Assembly: GCA_947494645.1 (NCBI GenBank)
Contig: CANLVO010000001.1
Location: forward strand, 124,001 to 188,000
DNA length: 64,000 nt
Source: an uncultured Litoreibacter sp.
GTDB lineage: Bacteria; Pseudomonadota; Alphaproteobacteria; Rhodobacterales; Rhodobacteraceae
Direction: 5' to 3'
A program made the position numbers and the translations under genes. Position 1 is the stretch's first letter. The number at the start of each line of letters is the position of its first letter. Positions 25,272-32,637 of this stretch are shown one piece after another. The notes beneath the pieces are model-generated. The model was not told the origin of the DNA and did not search any database. It worked only from the letters and a program-made list of their open reading frames with translations.

Positions 25272-25624
25272 TGATCAACACATGGGCAGAGCTGCGCGAG
25301 TTGGCCCACAGTCTTGATCTGCCCGAAGTCACCGATGCTGTCAGCTGGGGCAACCCAAATGTCAAAGCCCATGGCAAGCTGTGGTGCTGGTGGTCTCCTT
25401 ATGTTGATGCGGGCATTTTCAAAGGCTCGGCCGAAGAGCGCGAGATGCTGATGGCGGCGGATCCGGAGACCTTCGTGCTGCATCCACACTACGCCAACAC
25501 CGGGCTCATCCTTGTGGCAGCGGGCCGCATCGACCCTGACTGGGCCCGGGCGCGGCTCGTACAGACCTGGCGCGATATGGCGCCAAAGACATTCCTGAAA
25601 AACTGGGATGCCCAGCAAGGCTAA
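25271..25624 (+). CDS. MmcQ/YjbR family protein
   Basis: A 117-residue protein of the MmcQ/YjbR (CyaY-like fold) family: LPEVTDAVSWGNPNVKAHGKLWCWW, LHPHYANTGLILV and DWARARLVQTWRDMAPKTFLK. Homologues have a double-wing DNA-binding-like fold; the biochemical role is unproven. The start overlaps the polA stop (TGATG), indicating coupling, although such genes are often only loosely linked in function. Confidence 0.88.
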   Translation: MINTWAELRELAHSLDLPEVTDAVSWGNPNVKAHGKLWCWWSPYVDAGIFKGSAEEREMLMAADPETFVLHPHYANTGLILVAAGRIDPDWARARLVQTWRDMAPKTFLKNWDAQQG

Positions 25625-25639
25625 CCGCTTCGAACGTGC

Positions 25640-25719
25640 AGAGATGCCCTCGCCGAAGGCGCGTTTGAGCGCAGCGAAAACCAAACATCAAGCCGCTCCG
25701 AAGGAGCGACCGTAAGGTC
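25640..25719. repeat. Cluster of small intergenic hairpins
   Basis: CGCTCC (25694-25699) pairs with GGAGCG (25703-25708) around GAA, directly followed by GACC (25708-25711) and GGTC (25716-25719) around GTAA. Upstream is GCCGAAGGC. It sits between the MmcQ/YjbR gene and the convergent DUF2798 stop and may be a bidirectional terminator or a mobile palindromic repeat. Confidence 0.45.
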
Positions 25720-25987
25720 AGTTCTGCTCGATAGCGGGGGAGGATTGCGTGATCGTGGCTTGCGGGCATTTGCAGGCGCGATAGACGTATTTGCGGATGA
25801 TCGGTCCCGCGATCAGGATCACCGTGAAGGCTACAGGCCAAGCCGTCATCCAGCCGCCCGCCCAAGTATGCATGAACGCGGCGCTCAGTCCGGCCATCTT
25901 GTAGGTCATGACGCCGCACACGATGGCTGACATCACGGCCGAGGTGATGGCGCTGAACAAGATAAGGGCAACAAACGTGCGGGACAT
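25718..25987 (-). CDS. DUF2798 small membrane protein
   Basis: An 89-residue protein with two hydrophobic segments (FVALILFSAITSAVMSAIVCG and WPVAFTVILIAGPIIRKYV) separated by a short Trp-rich loop (HTWAGGWMTAW). This layout is the DUF2798 family of small inner-membrane proteins, function unknown. It ends with a cysteine-containing hydrophilic tail. It stands alone between the hairpin cluster and the WYL regulator. Confidence 0.82.
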   Translation of the reverse strand: MSRTFVALILFSAITSAVMSAIVCGVMTYKMAGLSAAFMHTWAGGWMTAWPVAFTVILIAGPIIRKYVYRACKCPQATITQSSPAIEQN

Positions 25988-26126
25988 GGAACTCTGGCTC
26001 TCCGATACTGAGCCCCATATCTACGGCTCACCACGGATAACAAACAGTCCACAAGCGAAGGTCTATTGTGCGTCAGCGCAGAATGACGCGGCGTCTTGGC
26101 GGCAATTGTCAATTAATGAGACGTCC

Positions 26127-26846
26127 TCACGATCTCGTGAGAGGCCGCTCGCGCTCAATGTCCGGCATTTTGTCAGCCTCGCAGGTCAGGAAATCGCTCA
26201 GCATTTTCCCTGATTCTGCAGCAAATACGCCCTCGACTTGCATCCCCTCAACGCGGTCCACGCGAAACATACGAAAATCGTCCCGCAACTCGCACCACGC
26301 CACCAACGTCCAGACTTGCCCCCAGAACCACACGCCCAAGGGGCGCACCACACGTGCCGTCTCGGCCCCTGATTTGTCGCGATAGGCCAGCTTCAACCGC
26401 TCGCTTGCGGCCACATGTGCTTCAATCGCATCCAGCCGGGCGCGCAACATGTCATCCATGCCATCCGGCGCGATCGCATAGACATTCACCGACCGGGCCT
26501 TCTCCAGAGCATCCGCGGGCAAAACGGTCTCGATCTTGTCCAAGGCGTTTTCTGCGCCCAAAGCCATCGCGGCCCCGCCCCAGGCCCGGATCAACCGTGC
26601 GCCCGCGACCAGCGCGGTGACCTCCGCGCGTGTGAACATCAGCGGCGGCAAGTCATACCCGTCGCGCATCATGTAGCCCAGACCTGCTTCGCCATCGATG
26701 GGCACGCCATTGGCCATCAGGTCCGCCACGTCTCGGTAGATGGTGCGGGGCGACACTTCCAGCCGCTCCGCAAGGTCTTTTGCCGTGGTCAGCCGACCAC
26801 CCCTAAGATGTTGCACAATCTGAAAGAGGCGGTCGGCCCGGCGCAT
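26127..26846 (-). CDS. YafY-type transcriptional regulator (HTH + WYL)
   Basis: A 239-residue regulator with an N-terminal HTH_11 domain (LTTAKDLAERLEVSPRTIYRDVADL, about residues 19-43) and a C-terminal WYL sensor domain with a variant of the namesake motif (RLKLAYRDKSG, VRPLGVWFWGQVWTLVAWCELRDDFRMFRVDRV). WYL domains sense ligands or nucleic-acid fragments. It is coupled by TGATG to an upstream VOC protein, so it probably regulates that gene and itself, via the palindrome at 27272-27295. Confidence 0.93.
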   Translation of the reverse strand: MRRADRLFQIVQHLRGGRLTTAKDLAERLEVSPRTIYRDVADLMANGVPIDGEAGLGYMMRDGYDLPPLMFTRAEVTALVAGARLIRAWGGAAMALGAENALDKIETVLPADALEKARSVNVYAIAPDGMDDMLRARLDAIEAHVAASERLKLAYRDKSGAETARVVRPLGVWFWGQVWTLVAWCELRDDFRMFRVDRVEGMQVEGVFAAESGKMLSDFLTCEADKMPDIERERPLTRS

Positions 26847-27223
26847 CAGGCTGCCTCGAACAGGCCGATGGAGTTCCCATCGGGGTCAATGCAATACACA
26901 AACCGCCCAAAGGGCATCGCCACGATATCGCCGCTCGAGGTGCCACCCGCTTCAAACACACGGTCGCGGCCCGCCTCGACACTGTCTGCAATCGCCAGAT
27001 GCACGGTCGCGCCGCCGCCTTTCACACCGGGGGTCCCTTCATACAGATGCCCGGCAATGCTGGTGGCAAAATCTTTCGCCGGGAAAAACGCCACCGGGTT
27101 CGGGCCATTTTCGTCAATCGCCATCTCTTGCTGCAAAACGGCGGAGTAGAACTTCATCGCATTGGCGAGGTTCTTCACCGGGATCTCCGCCCAAACGACG
27201 GCGTGTTGTGGAAGGTCAGTCAT
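26846..27223 (-). CDS. VOC-family protein (glyoxalase/bleomycin-resistance fold)
   Basis: A 125-residue vicinal-oxygen-chelate protein with two beta-alpha-beta-beta-beta modules: VVWAEIPVKNLANAMKFYSAVL, FFPAKDF, and the C-terminal FVYCIDPDGNSIGLFE. The expected metal Glu near the end of module two is present (GLFEAA). Substrate is unknown; many such small VOC proteins act as lactoylglutathione-lyase-like enzymes or binding proteins. The ATG at 27223 is preferred because GGAG lies 6 bases before it. First gene of a two-gene operon with the YafY regulator. Confidence 0.88.
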   Translation of the reverse strand: MTDLPQHAVVWAEIPVKNLANAMKFYSAVLQQEMAIDENGPNPVAFFPAKDFATSIAGHLYEGTPGVKGGGATVHLAIADSVEAGRDRVFEAGGTSSGDIVAMPFGRFVYCIDPDGNSIGLFEAA

Positions 27224-27271
27224 GGTCATCTCCATTTGCTTAAGTGTTGATGACGTCTTCCTGACATACCC

Positions 27272-27295
27272 CTGCTGACAGCATACTGTCAGCAG
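27272..27295. promoter_or_regulatory. Palindromic operator upstream of VOC-YafY operon
   Basis: Arms CTGCTGACAG (27272-27281) and CTGTCAGCAG (27286-27295) are a perfect 10-bp inverted repeat with spacer CATA, 49 bases upstream of the VOC start. A further CTGACA half-site lies at 27261-27266. It is the likely target of the YafY-type regulator encoded in the operon. Confidence 0.75.
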
Positions 27296-27313
27296 TGTTC
27301 ACCCAAAGCAAAT

Positions 27314-27910
27314 TTAGGGCAAATCCGCCCCGCGAATGATCGGAAAGAAAGCCCCGCCGGACCAGACGCCGAACCAATCCTCGCCCTCATGTTCGGCATG
27401 CGCCCCGATATCGACCAGCCGGTAAAAGCTCTTGCGGTCGATGAGCGCCTCAAGGTTGCGGCGCACCAGAACATAAGGCGACGGCTCGCCGTCAACGGAA
27501 TACTCAACCCGTATCGGGTTCTTTGGCCCCGCAATGAACCGGTCGCCGACATGGGTCTCAAACCGCAGCTTCTGATCCTCACCGTCCCCCACCGCGTCAA
27601 AGTCAATTGCCACAAACGGCGCGTCTTCAACGGTGATGCCGACTTTCTCAACGGGGGTCACAAGGAAATAGTCGTCGCCATCCTTGCGAATAATCGACGA
27701 GAACAGCTTCACCAGCCCGGCCCGCCCAATCGGTGTGCCCAGATAGAACCACGTCCCGTCACGGGCGATGCGCATGTCCAGATCACCGCAAAAAGGCGGG
27801 TTCCAATCGTCGACCGGGGGCAGGCCCGATTTGGTCACCTCCATCGCGCTGGCGGCGATATTTTCCGCCGACGGCAAGTCAAGCTTTTGTGCGCCGGTGC
27901 CTTTTGCCAT
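27314..27910 (-). CDS. DUF1285 domain protein
   Basis: A 198-residue cytosolic protein of the DUF1285 family (two small beta-barrel-like domains), recognised by DWNPPFCGDLDMRIARDGTWFYLGTPIGR and LVTPVEKVGITVEDAPFVA. No catalytic motif is visible and the function is unknown. It is divergent from the MoxR operon, an arrangement conserved in many Alphaproteobacteria, which hints at a link to that system but does not show one. Confidence 0.88.
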   Translation of the reverse strand: MAKGTGAQKLDLPSAENIAASAMEVTKSGLPPVDDWNPPFCGDLDMRIARDGTWFYLGTPIGRAGLVKLFSSIIRKDGDDYFLVTPVEKVGITVEDAPFVAIDFDAVGDGEDQKLRFETHVGDRFIAGPKNPIRVEYSVDGEPSPYVLVRRNLEALIDRKSFYRLVDIGAHAEHEGEDWFGVWSGGAFFPIIRGADLP

Positions 27911-27971
27911 TTCTTCGTCCCATGATCACACTATAACTAAAGGTCTATATAGCCGATCACGGAGCGCTGTC

Positions 27972-28979
27972 ATGGCCGATGCAGAGAAAATGGTGAAAGA
28001 GATTGAAGCGCTTGGCGCCAAACTGGGCGAGGCGCGCAGCAGCATCGCCGCCCAGATCATTGGCCAGCAAGAGGTGGTCGACCTGTCCCTCACCGCCCTT
28101 TTGTCAGGGGGTCACGCGCTTTTGATGGGGCTACCGGGCCTCGGCAAGACGCTTCTGGTCGACACGCTTTCCACCGTGATGGGGCTGTCAACGAACCGCG
28201 TTCAGTTCACCCCGGACCTGATGCCCGCGGATATTCTGGGCTCCGAGGTGCTCGACACTGCCAAAGACGGTTCGCGCTCGTTTCGCTTTATTGAGGGTCC
28301 GATCTTCGCCCAGCTACTGATGGCCGACGAGATCAACCGCGCCTCGCCGCGGACGCAATCAGCGCTGTTGCAGGCGATGCAGGAACGCTCCGTAGCCATT
28401 GCCGGCAAAGACCGCCCGCTGCCCGCGCCCTTTCATGTGCTCGCCACCCAAAACCCGCTGGAACAGGAGGGCACCTACCCACTGCCCGAGGCCCAGCTTG
28501 ACCGCTTTCTCATCCAGATCAACGTGCGCTACCCCGACCGCGCGACAGAGCGTGACATCCTGATGGCCACCACCGGCACCAAGGACGCGGTGGCCCACAA
28601 GGTCTTCACTCCGAAACAGCTGATCGCGGCCCAAGAGCTGGTCCGCAAAATGCCCGTCGGTGATGCGGTGGTCGAACATATCCTCGATCTGGTCCGCGCC
28701 TGCCGCCCGAACGAGGCTGATGCCTCCGATCTGGTTCAGCGCACCGTCGCTTGGGGCCCGGGCCCTCGCGCCGCGCAAGCGCTGATGCTGACCGTGCGCG
28801 CCAAGGCCCTGCTGGAAGGACGGCTCGCGCCTTCGCTTGATGACGTGGCCGCGCTGGCCGAACCCGTTTTGACCCACCGCATGGCGCTCAGCTTTGCCGC
28901 CCGCGCCGAGGGCCAAGAGCTCAACGATGTAATCGCGCAAACCCTTGCGCATGTCTCCACCCGCAAAGCCGCCGCGTGA
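27972..28979 (+). CDS. MoxR-family AAA+ ATPase
   Basis: A 335-residue AAA ATPase: Walker A GLPGLGKT, Walker B LLMADEINRA, sensor VLATQNPLEQEGTYPLPEAQLDRFL and the C-terminal lid. MoxR proteins act as chaperones that activate or insert metal in partner proteins, typically with the VWA/DUF58 proteins coded next to them. The ATG at 27972 has GGAG 7 bases upstream; longer forms would overlap the divergent DUF1285 gene. First gene of a four-gene operon. Confidence 0.95.
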   Translation: MADAEKMVKEIEALGAKLGEARSSIAAQIIGQQEVVDLSLTALLSGGHALLMGLPGLGKTLLVDTLSTVMGLSTNRVQFTPDLMPADILGSEVLDTAKDGSRSFRFIEGPIFAQLLMADEINRASPRTQSALLQAMQERSVAIAGKDRPLPAPFHVLATQNPLEQEGTYPLPEAQLDRFLIQINVRYPDRATERDILMATTGTKDAVAHKVFTPKQLIAAQELVRKMPVGDAVVEHILDLVRACRPNEADASDLVQRTVAWGPGPRAAQALMLTVRAKALLEGRLAPSLDDVAALAEPVLTHRMALSFAARAEGQELNDVIAQTLAHVSTRKAAA

Positions 28980-29889
28980 TCCCCGCTTGAACCAGGATCC
29001 CGCCATAAACCCAGCCGGGCTGCGTCACCGCGCTGAGGCCCATGCCAGCGCCTTCCCGGCGCTCTTGGCAGAGGCCGAGCATCTGGCAGCGACTGTGCTA
29101 TTGGGCGATCACGGCCGCCGCAGGGCAGGGATGGGCGACGAGTTCTGGCAATACCGACCCGCAGAGAACGGCGACGGCTTGCGCGACATTGACTGGCGCC
29201 GCTCTGCCCGTGGCGACGAGCAGTTTGTCCGCCAAAAGGAATGGCAGGCCGCGCAATCGGTGATGTTCTGGGTCGATGATGCGCTGTCCATGAGCTTTAC
29301 CGGCGGCCCCGACCGCCCCACCAAAGGCCACCGCGCCCGTGTTCTGGCCTTGGCGCTCTGCGTGCTGCTCAATCGCGGCGGCGAGCGTTTCGGTCTGGCC
29401 AATCGCGGCACGCCACCCCGGCGCGGGGAGGCTCAGCTTGCCCGTATGGCGGGCCACCTGATGGACGCGGCTTTCTCCGGCGACAATGACACCGATTTCG
29501 GCACGCCCAACGCCCGTGTCCTGCCCGCTGGCTCGCGCGGGGTGTTTCTGTCGGATTTCTTCGGCGACCCGGCCCCCGTGGCCGACGCGCTGACCCGCGC
29601 CACAGATCGCGGCGTCAAAGGCACGCTGATCCAAATCCTCGACCCAGACGAGGAAGCCTTCCCCTATGACGGCCGCACCGTCTTTGAAAGCATGTCCGGC
29701 GCGGTGCGCTTCGAGACGTTGAAAGCGGGCAGCCTGAAGGACGACTACCTCGACCGGCTCGCGCAGCGCAAAGCCATGTTGCAAGACCTCTGCCGCGCCA
29801 CCGGCTGGCGCTATCTGTGCCACCACACTGACACCCCCGCGCTGAAAGCCCTGATGTGGGCCTACCGCGCATTGGACGGGTCCTCATGA
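28951..29889 (+). CDS. DUF58 domain protein (VWA-like), BatA/B operon type
   Basis: A 312-residue protein with the DUF58 core GDEFWQYRPAENGDGLRDIDWRRSARGDEQFVRQKEW, a marker of MoxR-associated systems. The protein lacks the N-terminal membrane helices found in some DUF58 members. The start at 28951 overlaps the moxR-type gene by about 30 bases, and the stop overlaps the next start (ATGA). It probably binds the MoxR ATPase; no substrate is known. Confidence 0.9.
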   Translation: MSPPAKPPRDPRLNQDPAINPAGLRHRAEAHASAFPALLAEAEHLAATVLLGDHGRRRAGMGDEFWQYRPAENGDGLRDIDWRRSARGDEQFVRQKEWQAAQSVMFWVDDALSMSFTGGPDRPTKGHRARVLALALCVLLNRGGERFGLANRGTPPRRGEAQLARMAGHLMDAAFSGDNDTDFGTPNARVLPAGSRGVFLSDFFGDPAPVADALTRATDRGVKGTLIQILDPDEEAFPYDGRTVFESMSGAVRFETLKAGSLKDDYLDRLAQRKAMLQDLCRATGWRYLCHHTDTPALKALMWAYRALDGSS

Positions 29890-32636
29890 TCGCAAACCTC
29901 GCCTTCACCACGCCGATCCTGCTGTTCACGCTGGTGCTGCTGCCGATCCTGTGGTGGTTGCTGCGCGCTGTCCCGCCTGCGCCAATCAAGCGCCGCTTTC
30001 CGGGCATCGCGCTGCTTTTGGGCCTCAAAGACGACGAAAGCCAGACCGACACCACCCCGTGGTGGCTGATGCTGCTCAGAATGCTCGCCGTCGCGGGCCT
30101 GATCATCGGTTTCGCAGGCCCAATCCTGAACCCTGACGAGCGCCAGCCCGGCTCCGGCCCGCTGTTGATTGCCTCAGACGCCAGCTGGGCCTCCGCCCGC
30201 GACTGGCCGGGCCGCATCAACCGCATGGAATCGCTGCTGGCAGAGGCCGCCCGCGATGGCCGCCCCGTCGCCATCCTGCGCCTGTCCGACCTGCCTGCGG
30301 GCGATCTGTCCTTTGTGGCCGCCGACGCGCTGATCCCCGAACTGGCGGGCCTGCAACCGGCTGCTTGGACGCCCCCCGCCGACGTGGCCGAGACGCTCGA
30401 AACCCTGACGCAAAGCGCGAATTTCGACACGGTCTGGTTCTCCGACGGGCTGTATCACCCCGCCCGTGAGGCCCTCACCACGCTGCTGCAATCCAAAGGC
30501 ACCCTCGGCGTGATCGAGGCGCAACGCCCTGTTTTTGCACTGAAACCCGCGCGCTTTGAGGGTAGCGATGTTGGCATCACCGCCATCCGCGCGACGCCCG
30601 ATAGCGCCCGCGAGCTGCCCCTTGTGGCCTACGGCCCCGACCCCAACGGGCTGGAGCAGGAGCTTGCCCGTGGCATCGCCAGCTTCGGCGCAGGCGAGAC
30701 CGAGGCTGATGTTGTCCTGTCGCTCCCGACCGAGCTGCGCAACCGTATCCGCCGGTTCGAGATTGAAGGCACGCGGTCCGCGGGTGCGGTGTCGCTCACC
30801 GATGATGCGCTCAAGCGCCGCGAAGTCGGGCTTCTGGCCTCCGATGACGGCCAGGAGGCGCAAGACCTGCTCTCGCCGCTATTCTATCTGCGCCGCGCCT
30901 TGGTGCCCTCCGCCGACATGATCGACGGCACGCTCGAAGACATGCTGCTGGCCAGCCCCGATGTGCTGGTGATGGCCGATATCGCCACGCTCAGCGAGGC
31001 GGAAACCGATCTGTTGGTCGATTGGGTGGACGAGGGCGGCTTGCTGGTCCGCTTCGCAGGCCCCCGCACGGCGGCGGCTGATCTGGAAGACACCAACCCC
31101 CTGATGCCCGTGCGTCTTCGCGCAGGCGGGCGCTCTGTCGGCGGGGCCATGTCATGGGGCGAGCCGAAGTCGCTGCGCGCCTTCACCCGTGACAGCCCAT
31201 TCTTTGGCCTGCCGCTGCCCAATGATGTCAGCGTCACCAGCCAGGTCATGGCGCAACCCGACCCCAATCTGGCCGAACGCACCATCGCCTCGCTCGCTGA
31301 CGGCACGCCGCTTGTGACCCGCCGCACATTGGGCGAGGGGCAGGTGGTGCTGTTCCACGTCACCGCCAATGCCGAATGGTCCACGTTGCCGCTGTCTGGC
31401 CTTTTCGTGCAAATGCTCGAACGCCTCGCGATCTCCACCCGCCCGGCAGAGCTCAGCGCCGAAGAGCTTGCAGGCACCACATGGCAGCCCGAAGATGTGC
31501 TTGACGGTTTTGGCCGGGTCCGCAGCGCCGACGCGATAGCGGGCATTGACGGCGCAATGCTGGTCGACCGCAATCTTGGCCCCGACTTGCGCCCGGGTCT
31601 TTATAGCAATGACAGCCGCCGGGTGGCGCTCAATGTCGTGGGCCCGGATGACACGCTGGCCCCTACCGCCTGGCCCGCCTCTGTGCCCGTCGAGGGTATG
31701 GCGCTCGCGGGCGAAACCCCGCTGGCAGGTCTGCTCCTCACCGGTGCTATCGTGTTGTTGATGCTCGATATTCTGGCCTCCCTCTGGCTGGCGGGCCGTC
31801 TCAGCTTCCGCCGCGCAGCCCCCGCCGCCTTGGTGCTGCTGGCCTTCTCGCTGCCCTTCGAGGTCCGAGCTCAGCAAGAAGAAATTCGCGCGCTGGAGGC
31901 CACCTCCGAGGTCGTCCTCGCCTATGTCAAAACCGGCGACGCGGCGTTGGACCGCACGTCTCGGCAGGGCCTGTTCGGCCTGTCGCGCAGCTTGTTGCGG
32001 CGCACCTCCGTCGAGCCTGCCGACCCGATCGAGGTCGATCTTGAGACCGACGAGCTGTCCTTTTTCCCGCTCATCTACTGGCCCATCTCTGAAAGCCAGC
32101 CGACCCCGTCCCGCGACGCCTATGCCAAGCTGAACCGCTACCTGCGCACCGGGGGCATGATCGTTTTCGACACCCGCGACGGCAATATCGGCAGCTTCGG
32201 CACGTCAACACCTATGGGCCGTAAGCTGCAGCAACTGGCCCGCCCGCTCGATATCCCCGCGCTGGAGCCCGTGCCCTCCGACCACGTGCTGACCCGCGCT
32301 TTCTACCTGCTGCAGGATTTCCCCGGTCGCCACGCCAATAACAGCGTCTGGGTCGAAGCCGCCCCCGCCGATGCCGAGCAGGTCGAGGGGCTGCCGTTCC
32401 GCAACCTCAATGACGGCGTCACCCCGGTGCTGATCGGCGGCAATGACTGGGCCGCCGCTTGGGCGCGTGACGACAATGGCAGGCCGGTCTTCCCGGTCGG
32501 GCGCGGCTCTGGCGGTGAACGCCAACGCGAGATCGCCATTCGCTTTGGCATCAATCTGGTGATGCATGTGCTGACGGGGAACTACAAATCCGATCAGGTC
32601 CACGTCCCCGCACTTCTTGATAGGTTGGGGAATTAG
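29886..32636 (+). CDS. DUF4159 protein with N-terminal BatA domain
   Basis: A 916-residue inner-membrane protein. The N-terminus is a BatA-like pair of helices (PILLFTLVLLPILWWLLRAVPP and MLLRMLAVAGLIIGFAGPIL), then a large probably periplasmic or cytosolic VWA-like region with weak motif, a membrane segment near residue 620-640 (LLTGAIVLLMLDILASLWLAG), and a C-terminal DUF4159 domain (about 690-910; ELSFFPLIYWPISESQP, GGMIVFDTRDG). It is the third gene of the MoxR operon. Function is unknown; membrane-protein assembly or stress tolerance is commonly suggested. Confidence 0.9.
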   Translation: MIANLAFTTPILLFTLVLLPILWWLLRAVPPAPIKRRFPGIALLLGLKDDESQTDTTPWWLMLLRMLAVAGLIIGFAGPILNPDERQPGSGPLLIASDASWASARDWPGRINRMESLLAEAARDGRPVAILRLSDLPAGDLSFVAADALIPELAGLQPAAWTPPADVAETLETLTQSANFDTVWFSDGLYHPAREALTTLLQSKGTLGVIEAQRPVFALKPARFEGSDVGITAIRATPDSARELPLVAYGPDPNGLEQELARGIASFGAGETEADVVLSLPTELRNRIRRFEIEGTRSAGAVSLTDDALKRREVGLLASDDGQEAQDLLSPLFYLRRALVPSADMIDGTLEDMLLASPDVLVMADIATLSEAETDLLVDWVDEGGLLVRFAGPRTAAADLEDTNPLMPVRLRAGGRSVGGAMSWGEPKSLRAFTRDSPFFGLPLPNDVSVTSQVMAQPDPNLAERTIASLADGTPLVTRRTLGEGQVVLFHVTANAEWSTLPLSGLFVQMLERLAISTRPAELSAEELAGTTWQPEDVLDGFGRVRSADAIAGIDGAMLVDRNLGPDLRPGLYSNDSRRVALNVVGPDDTLAPTAWPASVPVEGMALAGETPLAGLLLTGAIVLLMLDILASLWLAGRLSFRRAAPAALVLLAFSLPFEVRAQQEEIRALEATSEVVLAYVKTGDAALDRTSRQGLFGLSRSLLRRTSVEPADPIEVDLETDELSFFPLIYWPISESQPTPSRDAYAKLNRYLRTGGMIVFDTRDGNIGSFGTSTPMGRKLQQLARPLDIPALEPVPSDHVLTRAFYLLQDFPGRHANNSVWVEAAPADAEQVEGLPFRNLNDGVTPVLIGGNDWAAAWARDDNGRPVFPVGRGSGGERQREIAIRFGINLVMHVLTGNYKSDQVHVPALLDRLGN

Positions 32637-32637
32637 C

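Noticed and set aside
26126-26141. Palindrome CTCACGA/TCGTGAG at the end of the YafY gene
   Set aside because: It overlaps the stop codon and lacks a T-run; chance pairing in coding DNA is likely.
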